A stretch of 64,000 bases of DNA from CAVXHQ01 sp963789535 (GCA_963789535.1 CAWBKU010000004.1:939115-1003114), one strand, 5' to 3'; positions 26,466 to 35,107 are shown, counted from the stretch's first letter. Notes: generated by a model from the letters alone, not told the origin. Translations and numbers: made by a program.

Positions 26466-26670
26466 TACCGCTACCTCTTTCGCCACATTGATGCGGCTGT
26501 CGTTCTTGCCGGCGGCGCGCCCTGCGCAACCCTCCGGATCACTTATCTTTTTACCGTCCGACACCGGAATGGCAACATATTTGTCGCCCGCGCGGCAAGA
26601 TATCGCCATATTTCGCGCCGTCGGGGGCAGGCGTCGTGCGCCTGCCCCGCCGCTCCGGACCGTTCCGCGA

Positions 26671-28242
26671 TCAGGCCGAGACGATCATCTCCGTCATCAT
26701 GCCAGACGACAGGTGCGGCATGTGGTGGCAATGGAGCATCCACCGGCCCGCTTCGCCCGCGTCCAGCGCCACGGTGATCATCGCCATCGGCGGCACATAG
26801 ACCGTGTCGCGCAGCGCGCCCCGGACGGCGCTGCCGTTCAGGTTCACAACCTGAAAGACGTGGCCGTGCAGGTGCATCGGATGGCCCATCATCGACATGT
26901 TGTGGAACGTCAGTTCCACCCGCTCACCCGAACGCGCCTCGATCGGGCGGTGCGTGTCCCAGGTCTGTCCGTCGATGGTCCAGCGGTAAGGATCCATGCC
27001 TCCGCCGAGCATGACCATCTGCGACCGGTCGGCCGGACGGACGGCCAGCGGCGATCCGGCCGCGAGCAGCCGCATCTCCTGCGCGAGGTCGATGTCGAAC
27101 GGCGGTGCCTCGGCGTCCGACATCCCCGACATCCGCACGACCTGCGTGCCCGGTGTGGCCAGCACGATGCCGGTCCGTTCACGCGCGCCCTCGCGCAGCG
27201 CCAGGATCGGCCAGGCACCCTCGCCCGGCAGATCGACCTCGATATCGAGGCGTTGCGCCATCGCCATGCCGAAGCGGGTGCCGTTGACCGGCACGATCTC
27301 GTGGCCGTCGACGGCCACCAGACGCGCCGGCAGTCCGCCGGTGTCGATCCAGAACGAGGTCGCCGCCGCCGCATTCACCACCCGCAGGCGCACCCGCCCG
27401 CCGCGGTCGACGGTGACGACCTCGGGGTCAGACAGCGTGCGGTCGTTGGCGAGGTAGGCGTCGAAGTCGAAATCGTTGAGGTCCATCTCCATGCCGCCCA
27501 TCGCGCCGCCGCCCATGGTCATGCCGCCCATGTCCATGCCTCCCATGTCCATGCCTCCCATGGTGTCGCCGCCCATGTTCATGCCGTCCATGTTCATGCC
27601 GCCCATGGTGCCGCCGCTGCCCATGTCCATGCCGGCCATGGCGTCGCCGCCGCTCGTGTTGCCCATGTCCATGCCGCCCATGGCCGCCATGTCGTGCGGT
27701 GCCCCGCCGATGATCTCGGCCAGCACCTCTTCGGGCGCGCGGAACGAGAAATCGTGGAGGAACATCGTCACTTCCTGCCGGTCGGCGGCCACATCCTCGG
27801 GCCGCCGCACGATCAGCGGCGCGGCAAGCAGCGCCATCTCCTGCACCGGCACATGGCTGTGCATCCAGTGCGTGCCGGGAACGGTCGCATAATCATAGGC
27901 GCGCACCTCGCCCGGCCGCAGCATCGGCACGCCGATATTGGGCACGCCGTCCTGTTCGTTGGGCGGGATCTGGCCATGCCAGTGGATGATCGTCTCGACG
28001 TCCAGATCGTTGACCAGGTCGAGCTGGAACCGCTGTCCCGGATCGAGGGTCAGACCCTGTCCGCCGAGATGGTTGGTCAGCCCGAATACCGTGGCGGCCC
28101 GTCCGTCGATATCGAGGACGCGGCTGGTTGCCGTGAGGCGCATTCCTGCGGCCTGTGCAAGGCCCGCTCTCGGCAGGGCCGTGGTGGCGGCAAGCGCCGC
28201 CGCTGCGGTCATGAAACCGCGACGTGTCAGTGGATATGTCAT
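26671..28242 (-). CDS. Multicopper oxidase with Met-rich insert (CueO/CopA-type), Tat-exported
   Basis: 523 residues. Tat signal LTRRGFMTAAAALAATTAL at the N-terminus shows export of the folded, copper-loaded enzyme. Copper ligands are complete: HWHG (about residue 88), HSH (about 129), HPMHLHG (about 447) and HCHHMPHLSSGM at the end (T1 site Met and HCH triad). Between the second and third cupredoxin domains lies a Met/Gly/Asp-rich insert of some 60 residues (units such as MGGMDM), as in CueO, where it binds Cu(I). The likely role is periplasmic oxidation of Cu(I) to less permeable Cu(II). No partner CopB is adjacent. Confidence 0.92.
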   Translation of the reverse strand: MTYPLTRRGFMTAAAALAATTALPRAGLAQAAGMRLTATSRVLDIDGRAATVFGLTNHLGGQGLTLDPGQRFQLDLVNDLDVETIIHWHGQIPPNEQDGVPNIGVPMLRPGEVRAYDYATVPGTHWMHSHVPVQEMALLAAPLIVRRPEDVAADRQEVTMFLHDFSFRAPEEVLAEIIGGAPHDMAAMGGMDMGNTSGGDAMAGMDMGSGGTMGGMNMDGMNMGGDTMGGMDMGGMDMGGMTMGGGAMGGMEMDLNDFDFDAYLANDRTLSDPEVVTVDRGGRVRLRVVNAAAATSFWIDTGGLPARLVAVDGHEIVPVNGTRFGMAMAQRLDIEVDLPGEGAWPILALREGARERTGIVLATPGTQVVRMSGMSDAEAPPFDIDLAQEMRLLAAGSPLAVRPADRSQMVMLGGGMDPYRWTIDGQTWDTHRPIEARSGERVELTFHNMSMMGHPMHLHGHVFQVVNLNGSAVRGALRDTVYVPPMAMITVALDAGEAGRWMLHCHHMPHLSSGMMTEMIVSA

Positions 28243-28331
28243 TTGTGGTGTCCATCTTGCGCCGCATTCGGCGCGTCAAAGGCGGGAACGGCATCCGTAG
28301 CGGACGCTGCACGAAAGGTCGGAGGTGTCGG

Positions 28332-28670
28332 TCAGGCGCGTCGCGGCGGGCGATCCGGCGGCGACGTGCCGACCAGTGCCACGCCCGGTTCGCCGAGGCG
28401 TGCGGGGTCGAACATCCGATACTTCAGGCCGGATTCAATCGTCGTCAGGACAGCGACATGTGACGGGCCGATACAGACCGTGAGACAGGCCGGCGATGCC
28501 ATGTACCGGCCATGGCGTCCCGGCCCCTGATCCTCGCCGTGATCGACCGACATCGACTGCATCTCGGCCATCTCGGCCAGATGCTGCGGACCCGCAGCCG
28601 GTTGCAGGGCCGAGGTCGCGCCGATCAGTCCGACGACGATCATGATGGCAAGCGCCCTGAACGTCAGCAC
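28332..28670 (-). CDS. Small periplasmic hypothetical protein
   Basis: 112 residues from a GTG at 28670, with GGAGAG five bases upstream. The N-terminal hydrophobic stretch (FRALAIMIVVGLIGATSA) looks like a signal peptide or anchor; a middle part is His/Met-containing (EMAEMQSMSVDHGEDQG), followed by two Cys (SPACLTVCIG) and a short basic tail. No family was recognised. It sits between the multicopper oxidase and a DsbA-like gene on the same strand, and the residue composition suggests metal handling. Confidence 0.6.
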   Translation of the reverse strand: MLTFRALAIMIVVGLIGATSALQPAAGPQHLAEMAEMQSMSVDHGEDQGPGRHGRYMASPACLTVCIGPSHVAVLTTIESGLKYRMFDPARLGEPGVALVGTSPPDRPPRRA

Positions 28671-28776
28671 GTCAACTCTCCTGCATCCCGATAGGCAATA
28701 TGGAGCCCGATTGCCCGGTTGCAACAGCGAACGCGCGGGGCCCGGTCGTCGTCGGCAGCGATCGGCGCAACGACGG

Positions 28777-29502
28777 TCATTCGAGGGCGGACCTCGCGTC
28801 GGCGACACCCTGTTCGAGCACGGACAATGGCACATAGCCGGGTACGAGCGCGTTGCCGACGACGAACGCCGGCGTTCCGGTGAAGCCGAGTGTGCTCGCG
28901 AGCGCGTTCGAGGTCGTCAGATGCTCGTCGATCTCTGGCGCGTTCATGTCGACCAACAACCGCTCGACATCGAGACCGACCTCGGCGGCGACCCGCAGCA
29001 CGACCGGTTCCTCGATCCGGCCCCGCTGCCCCATCAGGGCCCAATGGAATTCCTCGTATTTTCCCTGCGCGCGCGCCGCCAGCGCCGCGCGTGCGGCAAA
29101 GACGCTGCCTTCGCCCAGTATCGGCCACTCGCGATAGACGACCCGGACGTTCGGGTCGCTTGCGATCAGTGCCTCCACCTCGGGCATGACCTGTTTGCAG
29201 TAGGGGCAATTGTAGTCGAAGAACTCGACCACGGTGACGTCCCCATCCGGACTTCCCAGAACCGGCGCATTCGGGTCGTTGCGCAAGAGGTTCCCCTGTT
29301 CTTCGAGCAAGGTGCTGACGCCCGCCGCCTGGGCGGCCCGCTCACGCTCCTCGAGGATCGCGACCGCCTCGAAGATGATCTCCGGGTTCTCGAGGATCGC
29401 TTCGAGGGCCAGACGCTTGACGTCGTCCTCGCTCAACTCCTGTGCAGCGACGGGGGCCGCCAGCAGGTTAAGGGCGAGGGCGGCGGTCACGATATGTTTC
29501 AT
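28777..29502 (-). CDS. DsbA-family thiol:disulfide oxidoreductase (Com1-like)
   Basis: 241 residues with a cleavable signal peptide (AAPVAAQE). A helical N-terminal extension precedes the thioredoxin fold with the active site FFDYNCPYCKQV (CPYC at about residues 99-102) and the cis-Pro segment GFTGTPAFVVG. It resembles the Com1/DsbA_1 group common in alphaproteobacteria. It probably introduces or repairs disulfides in exported proteins; copper ions cause disulfide mispairing, which fits its place in the island. A second such protein lies at 31892, and a TlpA-like one at 34026. Confidence 0.87.
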   Translation of the reverse strand: MKHIVTAALALNLLAAPVAAQELSEDDVKRLALEAILENPEIIFEAVAILEERERAAQAAGVSTLLEEQGNLLRNDPNAPVLGSPDGDVTVVEFFDYNCPYCKQVMPEVEALIASDPNVRVVYREWPILGEGSVFAARAALAARAQGKYEEFHWALMGQRGRIEEPVVLRVAAEVGLDVERLLVDMNAPEIDEHLTTSNALASTLGFTGTPAFVVGNALVPGYVPLSVLEQGVADARSALE

Positions 29503-29549
29503 GGACGGTTCCTTGGCGGTTCAGGGTCGACCCCGACGGAGGCGATCGG

Positions 29550-30008
29550 TCATTGCTCTGCCGAGCGGGCGGCCTGCACCTCGCGCTCGCGATCCGGCCA
29601 GGTCGATTTGATGTAGGCGAGGATGTTCCAAATCTCCTCCTCCGACAAGACGCCGGCAAAACCGGGCATGCCGCTGTCGAACTCCATCCCCTGTTGCGCC
29701 AGCGCCTCGCGGCCGCCGAGCGCGACGTATTCGTAGAGGACGGCGTCGCTGTGGTGCCAGGTGTGGCCGGTCTCGTCGTGCGGCGGCGGTGGCAGACGGC
29801 CATCCGCACCCGCCACGCGCCAGTCGCCCTGTCCCTCGAGGTTCGCGCCATGGCAGGCGGCGCAGGTCGCCGCGTAGAGCTGGGCGCCCGCGACGAGGTC
29901 GACGTTTGCAGGCTGGCTCGGTGGCGGCGCCTCCTGGGCGAGGACGAAACCGACGAGTGCTGCGGCCACGACGACCGCCGCGGCGCCTGCCAGAAGGGCG
30001 CGCCTCAT
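29550..30008 (-). CDS. Monoheme cytochrome c
   Basis: 152 residues with an N-terminal hydrophobic signal/anchor (AAAVVVAAALVGFVLA), one heme motif CAACHGANLEGQGDWR (about residues 49-53) and a downstream MPGF Met ligand region, followed by LSEEEIWNILAYIKSTWP typical of class I cytochromes c. It lies just upstream of the DsbA-like gene on the same strand and is probably cotranscribed with it. It is the fourth c-type cytochrome in six kilobases. Confidence 0.85.
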   Translation of the reverse strand: MRRALLAGAAAVVVAAALVGFVLAQEAPPPSQPANVDLVAGAQLYAATCAACHGANLEGQGDWRVAGADGRLPPPPHDETGHTWHHSDAVLYEYVALGGREALAQQGMEFDSGMPGFAGVLSEEEIWNILAYIKSTWPDREREVQAARSAEQ

Positions 30009-30050
30009 GTGGACCACCACGGTCGGGCGATCACGACCGGTCGCCGCAGG

Positions 30051-30072
30051 CGACGGTCCCGGGCGACCGTCG
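30051..30072. terminator. Stem-loop between cytochrome and L,D-transpeptidase genes
   Basis: CGACGGTC (30051-30058) and GACCGTCG (30065-30072) form a perfect 8-bp stem with a 6-base loop. It lies 214 bases beyond the 3' end of the minus-strand L,D-transpeptidase gene and 43 bases upstream of the cytochrome start. The remaining 278-base gap holds no gene. Confidence 0.45.
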
Positions 30073-30285
30073 TGCCACCCGACCGGGCCGTTCCCGGACG
30101 TTGCGATCGGACGCGACGTCAGGCACGAGCACAGAAGCGGACAGGGGCGGGACAAGCGGCGCGGACGGGATCCGCGCCACGCACACCGCCTGTGCGCCGC
30201 GTGTCGGCGTGGCAGTGGCGGCCCATCCGGTCATTCCGCTTTCCTCGGTGGAAAATCGCATCTGTGGCACAGGTGAGGCAAGGCC

Positions 30286-30864
30286 TCAGATCAGTTTCAC
30301 CTGGGTGCCGACCGGGGTGCGTTCATAGACCTCTTCGATCTGGGCGTTGAACAGACCGATGCAGCCGTTCGACGACCGGCGCCCGATCTTGCGTCCGTCC
30401 TGGGTGCCGTGGATGCGGTAATACTGCCAGCTCAGATAGAGCGCGCGGGTACCGAGAGGATTGATCGGATCGCCGCCCGCCACGAACGCGGGCCATTCAG
30501 GGTTGCGCTCGCGCATCGACGGGGTCGGTGCCCAGCTCGGGTTCTCGCGCTTTTCGACGACCTCGGTATAGCCGCGCCGCGTCAGATCGTCGGTCAGCGG
30601 GACGGAGGTCGGATAGACCCGCATCTCGCCGTCCGCGGTCCAGTGTTGCAGGACGCGCGTGTTGGTGTCGGAAATGATGATGCCCTGACCCAGCGCGTCG
30701 AAGTGCTCGGTCCAGTCGTGCAGGGTGAACGAAGATGAATTGCGGTCCGTCCCTTCGGCAAGGATGTCCGAGGCCTGCGCCAGAACGGCGGGCGCCCAAA
30801 GCGTCGCACCGGCACCGGCGAGGAGGGCCCGGCGGGAGAGAGTCAGTCGTGTCATGTCATTCAT
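30286..30864 (-). CDS. L,D-transpeptidase (YkuD domain), first copy
   Basis: 192 residues with a twin-arginine-like leader (LSRRALLAGAGATLWAPAVLAQA). The YkuD catalytic pattern is complete: YRIHGTQDGRKIGRRSSNGCIGL with the catalytic His and the SxGC nucleophile Cys. Such enzymes make 3-3 cross-links in peptidoglycan or attach proteins to it, or exchange D-amino acids. YkuD enzymes are inhibited by copper through their active Cys in E. coli, so an island-encoded copy may be a replacement under copper stress (inference). A divergent second copy starts 270 bases away. Confidence 0.88.
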   Translation of the reverse strand: MNDMTRLTLSRRALLAGAGATLWAPAVLAQASDILAEGTDRNSSSFTLHDWTEHFDALGQGIIISDTNTRVLQHWTADGEMRVYPTSVPLTDDLTRRGYTEVVEKRENPSWAPTPSMRERNPEWPAFVAGGDPINPLGTRALYLSWQYYRIHGTQDGRKIGRRSSNGCIGLFNAQIEEVYERTPVGTQVKLI

Positions 30865-30895
30865 CCATTCTGCTCAGTGGTTTTTCAGTGTTCGA

Positions 30896-30920
30896 ACAGC
30901 TTACAGCGGGGGAAGGTCAA
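30896..30920 (-). promoter_or_regulatory. Possible CueR-type promoter of the first L,D-transpeptidase
   Basis: On the minus strand TTGACC (30920-30915) followed by TTCCCC repeats the start of the three stronger CueR-type promoters. The second half of the dyad (TAAGC) and the -10 region are weak, so control by CueR is only suggested. Confidence 0.4.
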
Positions 30921-31134
30921 CCCGAACCCGATAACAAAAGCGACAGCAGCCTGCATCATTCGGTCGCACGTCGCGGGCTGGACGGCGGGCATCGGGCGCC
31001 CTCCCGGCCATCCGGTTCGCATTGGCGTGACATATTCTCCACGTCCTGCATTTCCAGCGCTTACTCACGGCGAAGTTGGTTGCCAAGGGGTAAGTCTTTT
31101 ACCGTATCTGACTCGAAATGGAGAAAGGTATCTC

Positions 31135-31713
31135 GTGACCCGGATTTCGATGGACAGACGCAACCTCCTTGGCGGCGCGGTCGCGGCAGTGGCCCTCCGG
31201 GCGACGCGGGCGGACGCGCACCAACCGGAATTTCCCGAGCGTTTCCTGCCGCAACTCGTCAATACGAGACGGGACGATCCGAAGGGCGAGATCTTCGTCT
31301 TTCCGGACGAATTCTACCTTTACATGATGCTCCAGGATGGTCTCGCGATCCGCTACGGCATCGGCGTCGGGCGCGCCGGCCTCTATCATGCCGGCGTCTT
31401 CACCGTGGGTTTCAAGGCGGAGTGGCCGAGGTGGCGGCCGACGAACGCCATGATCCAGCGCGATCCCGACCGCTATGCGCGGTTCTCGGACGGACTTGCG
31501 GGCGGTCCGGACAATCCGCTGGGTGCCCGGGCGCTGTATCTCTACGACGATGCGGGCAAAGACACCTATCTGCGCATTCACGGCACGAATTCGCCCGGCA
31601 CCATCGGCTCGGCCGTCTCGAACGGCTGCGCGCGGCTGGTCAACGACCATGTGATCGACCTTTACGACCGGGTGCCGGTCGGCACGAAGGTCACGTTGCA
31701 TCCAAAGGGCTGA
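31135..31713 (+). CDS. L,D-transpeptidase (YkuD domain), second copy
   Basis: 192 residues from a GTG at 31135 with AAAGG six bases upstream; an in-frame ATG at 31150 is the alternative. A Tat-like leader (MDRRNLLGGAVAAVALR) is followed by a YkuD domain with YLRIHGTN and SAVSNGCARLVN, the His and Cys of the active site. It differs clearly from the first copy, so the pair is not a recent duplication. It is divergent from the first copy, and the two share a 270-base promoter region. Export with a Tat-type leader and the location inside the copper island are unusual for this family. Confidence 0.85.
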   Translation: MTRISMDRRNLLGGAVAAVALRATRADAHQPEFPERFLPQLVNTRRDDPKGEIFVFPDEFYLYMMLQDGLAIRYGIGVGRAGLYHAGVFTVGFKAEWPRWRPTNAMIQRDPDRYARFSDGLAGGPDNPLGARALYLYDDAGKDTYLRIHGTNSPGTIGSAVSNGCARLVNDHVIDLYDRVPVGTKVTLHPKG

Positions 31714-31891
31714 CCCAACCCGCGCATCACGAAGTCGTCGGGGGCGCATGTTTGTGTTGACCTTCGGCTGCGGGACGGCGTCAGTCGCGACCGATGTTCA
31801 GCACAACCGCCGGAGTCTCGATGTCGAAACTGCGCCATTCCCCGCCCACCCCGTGCCCGTCGCATGGCACGCCCGCATCTGCGACCCTGCG

Positions 31892-32725
31892 ATGACCGAT
31901 ATTGGGGATCGCCCCACGTCCGGATCGCGGCGCAGACTGCTGTTGGGGCTCGCGGGGCTCGGCGCAGGCTATGCAGGACTCCGCTTCGGGATACCGCGCC
32001 TGGTCGAGGTTTTCGCCGCGGATTTCGAATTTGCGTCCCTGTCCGATCCTGCCGGTTTCCGGCGCATCGAGGGCGGCGCGATCAGCTCGGGGTTCGATCC
32101 GTTCTTTGGCATCGCCGGTGCTGGCGCCGAACGGGCAAGAGCAGTCGTGACAGACGTCAGGACCAGATTGTGCGACACCCTGTTCGGTGACATGGGGGCG
32201 TCCACGGGCCCCGGCCTGTCCGCTGGCCAGGTGCCCGTGGCCTCGTTCTCCGACTACAATTGCCCCTATTGCAGGGTCCTGACAGAACGCCTCTCGCGGC
32301 TGGAATCGGCCGCCTCGCCGCGGATCTCGGTGGCCTGGCACGAGCTTCCGCTATTGGGCGAGGGTTCGGTAATGGCCGCTCGGGGGGCGCTCGCGGCCAA
32401 GCGGCAAGGGGCCTATATCGCCTTTCACCAGCGCCTCATGCGGAGTCGCTTTCAGACGACACCGGGCTATCTTACGGAAATGGCCACAGAGCTCGGCATC
32501 GATGAACAACAGCTGGTTGTGGATATGCAAAGCGAGGACGTCGCCACGCAGATCGCGGAAACCCGTGCGCTTGCAACCATCTTCGGCTTTATCGGGACGC
32601 CGGCCCTGGTCGTGGGCCGAACCGTCGTACAGGGCGCCATCTCGGAAGACAGGCTGAACCGGCTGATCGACCGCGAGATTGCGGACGGCCCGATCGGGGC
32701 CTGCGTCTTCGGGGCCTGCGTCTGA
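31892..32725 (+). CDS. DsbA-family thiol:disulfide oxidoreductase, second copy
   Basis: 277 residues if started at the ATG at 31892; a longer reading back to 31748 is possible but lacks a ribosome site. A basic leader with a hydrophobic segment (SRRRLLLGLAGLGAGYAGL) marks export. The thioredoxin domain carries FSDYNCPYCRVL (CPYC, about residue 127) and GFIGTPALVVG. An N-terminal region of about 100 residues is unlike the first copy. The C-terminus has two further Cys (ACVFGACV), which could be an extra redox pair or metal site. Confidence 0.82.
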   Translation: MTDIGDRPTSGSRRRLLLGLAGLGAGYAGLRFGIPRLVEVFAADFEFASLSDPAGFRRIEGGAISSGFDPFFGIAGAGAERARAVVTDVRTRLCDTLFGDMGASTGPGLSAGQVPVASFSDYNCPYCRVLTERLSRLESAASPRISVAWHELPLLGEGSVMAARGALAAKRQGAYIAFHQRLMRSRFQTTPGYLTEMATELGIDEQQLVVDMQSEDVATQIAETRALATIFGFIGTPALVVGRTVVQGAISEDRLNRLIDREIADGPIGACVFGACV

Positions 32726-32763
32726 TGTCGCGGCCACCCCCCCATTACCAAAAGGCCTTACCG

Positions 32764-34029
32764 ATGAATCTTCACGCCCATGTTGCCCTTGCCGCGCTCT
32801 CGGTGCTCGTCCTGACTGCCGGCCTTGCCGAGGCCCAGGTCTTCTCCTCCCTCGAAGAGATCGAGGTTCCGAGCAGCGGAACCGTCGAAGAGCCGTCGTT
32901 GGTCGCCCTGCCCGACGGGCGGCTGCTTATGTCGTGGACCGAACTGTCCGGACCGACATTCGCGTCGGTCCGGATCGCCCTGCGCGACGATGCCGGCTGG
33001 TCGGCGCCCGTCACCGTGGCCGAGGGCGACGATCTCTTCGTCAACTACGCCGACTTTCCCTCGGCGGTCGGCCTCGCGGACGGGTCCATCGCAGTCCAGT
33101 GGCTGCGGATGAACGACACGTCGTCCTATGCCTACGACATCAATATCGCGCTGTCCTCGGACGATGGCGCGACCTGGGGGGACGCGGTCGTCCCGCATCG
33201 CGACGGCAGCCAACGGCAGCACGGCTTCGTCTCGCTGCTGCCCGACGGTCCAGACGGTGTTCTGGCGATGTGGCTGGATGGCCGGAACTATGACACGACG
33301 GACACATTCGCCGGCGGCGACGACACCGACAACGCGATGCAGTTGCGCGCGACGTCCCTGTCGTCCGGGGGCAACCTGACCGACGAACTCCTGCTCGACA
33401 ACCGCACCTGCACCTGTTGCCAGACGAGTGCGGCTGTCGCGGCGGACGGGACGGTCATTCTGGCCTACCGCGACCGGACCGCGGACGAGATCCGCGATAT
33501 CTCGGTGGTCCGGCGCGTGGGCGGCATCTGGACCGAGCCGGTGCCCGTCAGCGGCGACGGCTGGGAGATCGCCGGCTGTCCGGTGAACGGACCCGCGATC
33601 GACGCACGGGGCGACAGTGCGGCACTGGTCTGGTTCACGGCGGCAAATGGCGTGCCGGCGGTCAGGATCGCCTTTTCGGACGATCGCGGCGCCAGTTTCG
33701 GGACGGCGATGCCGATCGATCTCGGCGGCGCCGCCGGTCAGGTCGACCTGATGCTGATGGACGACGGGTCCGCCCTCGTGAGCTGGGTGGAGCGGACCGC
33801 CGTGGGCGAGGCGCTGCTGATCTGCCGGGCCACCGCCGACGACGGCTGCGGCCCGCCCGTTGCGGTGACGATCAATGCCTCGGGCCGTTCTATCGGCTTT
33901 GCCCGCATGGCGATGGCGGGCGGCAAGGTCTATATCGCCTGGACCGAACCGACCCGGGACGCCTCGGGCAGGCCGGACGGCGGCACCACGATCCGCGCCG
34001 CCATGGCAACGCCCGAGGCGGTGCAATGA
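32764..34029 (+). CDS. Exported beta-propeller (BNR/sialidase-like fold) with CxCC motif
   Basis: 421 residues with a signal peptide (LSVLVLTAGLAEAQ). Repeated Asp-box-like units (SSDDGATWGD, FSDDRGASFG) indicate a six-bladed sialidase-superfamily propeller. In the middle stands a Cys cluster, NRTCTCCQTS (about residues 214-223), with more Cys at GCPVNG and CRATADDGC; catalytic sialidase residues are not obvious. The Cys cluster suggests metal binding rather than glycosidase action. It overlaps the TlpA-like gene by four bases and leads an apparent operon TlpA-DUF411. AAAAGGCC upstream of the ATG at 32764 fits a ribosome site. Confidence 0.75.
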   Translation: MNLHAHVALAALSVLVLTAGLAEAQVFSSLEEIEVPSSGTVEEPSLVALPDGRLLMSWTELSGPTFASVRIALRDDAGWSAPVTVAEGDDLFVNYADFPSAVGLADGSIAVQWLRMNDTSSYAYDINIALSSDDGATWGDAVVPHRDGSQRQHGFVSLLPDGPDGVLAMWLDGRNYDTTDTFAGGDDTDNAMQLRATSLSSGGNLTDELLLDNRTCTCCQTSAAVAADGTVILAYRDRTADEIRDISVVRRVGGIWTEPVPVSGDGWEIAGCPVNGPAIDARGDSAALVWFTAANGVPAVRIAFSDDRGASFGTAMPIDLGGAAGQVDLMLMDDGSALVSWVERTAVGEALLICRATADDGCGPPVAVTINASGRSIGFARMAMAGGKVYIAWTEPTRDASGRPDGGTTIRAAMATPEAVQ

Positions 34030-34559
34030 GACGGTTTCTCGCCCCTGCGATGCTGGCCATGGCATTTGCCATGTCCTTGGCCGCACCGTCGATGGCACAG
34101 CAACCAGCATTCGATTTCGACATCCACGCCGCACCCGTCGCCGTGCCCGATCTGCTGTTCACCGGCGCGGACGGCACGCAGCGCAGCCTCGAGGATTTTC
34201 GGGGGCGCTATGTGCTGCTGAACGTCTGGGCCACATGGTGCGCCCCCTGCCGGGTGGAAATGCCGACCCTCGACGCTCTGCAACGCGAGCTCGGCGGACC
34301 GGGCTTCGAGGTCATCGCCCTGTCGACCGATACCGGACGCCGCCCCGCCGTGGATCGCCTGTTCGACGAAGTAGGGATCGAGTATCTCGATCCCGTCATC
34401 GACGACACGGGCGCCGCGATGCTGGACCTCGGCATCTATGCCCTTCCTGCAACGCTGCTGATCGACCCGGACGGCCGGGAGGTCGGACGCAAGATCGGCC
34501 CGGCGGAATGGGACAGCCCCGAAGCGGTCGCGTTCTTTCGCAACCTGGTTCCCGGCTGA
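34026..34559 (+). CDS. TlpA-like thioredoxin-fold protein
   Basis: 177 residues with a signal peptide (MAFAMSLAAPSMAQQ) and a TlpA/ResA-type thioredoxin domain containing NVWATWCAPCRVEMP (WCAPC at about residues 76-80) and the cis-Pro region YALPATLLI. These proteins reduce periplasmic disulfides, for example in apocytochromes or copper-delivery proteins of oxidases. It starts in an ATGA overlap with the beta-propeller gene, which implies a joint function; the propeller's Cys cluster is a candidate substrate. Confidence 0.87.
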   Translation: MRRFLAPAMLAMAFAMSLAAPSMAQQPAFDFDIHAAPVAVPDLLFTGADGTQRSLEDFRGRYVLLNVWATWCAPCRVEMPTLDALQRELGGPGFEVIALSTDTGRRPAVDRLFDEVGIEYLDPVIDDTGAAMLDLGIYALPATLLIDPDGREVGRKIGPAEWDSPEAVAFFRNLVPG

Positions 34560-34657
34560 GCACGTTCGCTGACGGCACGCGCGAGCCTTTCAGGCGTGTC
34601 ACCGATCCGGTTTTCCTTTATCCCGTCCGTCTCACCAAACCCGAAGGAGCACTCCCG

Positions 34658-35107
34658 ATGACCCTCAAACGACTCGGCCTCGCCATCATCGTCGCAGGCA
34701 CCGCCACCGCCGCCGCCGCCCAGACGGCGATGACCGTCGCCAAGGATCCCAACTGCGGTTGCTGTGCCGCCTGGGCCGCGATCATGGATATGGCGGGCTA
34801 TGAAGTCACAATCGAGAACACGGCCTTCGAGGCTCTGAACGCGCTCAAGACGGCGCGCGGCGTGCCGGTGGACATGGCCGGGTGCCATACCGCGACCGTC
34901 GCGGGCTATACCATCGAAGGGCATGTCCCCGCCGCCGACATCGAACGGCTGCTGGCCGAGAGCCCCGATGCGATCGGCCTGTCGGTGCCCGGAATGCCGA
35001 TGGGTTCGCCCGGCATGGGCCCCGAGACGATGCGCGACGCCTACGACGTCATGCTCATCAACGCGGACGGATCGACCGAGGTCTTCGCCTCCTATCCGGC
35101 GCTCTGA
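34658..35107 (+). CDS. DUF411 metal-binding protein
   Basis: 149 residues with a signal peptide (AIIVAGTATAAAAQT) and the DUF411 signature DPNCGCCAAWAAIMDMAGYEV (CGCC at about residues 30-33), followed by GVPVDMAGCHTATVAGYTIEGHVPAADI. DUF411 proteins are frequent in copper-resistance clusters and are thought to bind copper in the periplasm through the CGCC and downstream Cys-His. A Met-rich stretch (GMPMGSPGMGPETM) is near the C-terminus. AAGGAG precedes the start at 34658. It follows the TlpA-like gene by 98 bases and probably is part of the same operon. Confidence 0.87.
   Translation: MTLKRLGLAIIVAGTATAAAAQTAMTVAKDPNCGCCAAWAAIMDMAGYEVTIENTAFEALNALKTARGVPVDMAGCHTATVAGYTIEGHVPAADIERLLAESPDAIGLSVPGMPMGSPGMGPETMRDAYDVMLINADGSTEVFASYPAL

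Noticed and set aside
31758..31790. TTGACCTTCGG upstream of the second DsbA-like gene as a CueR promoter
   Set aside because: Lacks the second dyad half and any -10 at 19 bp.
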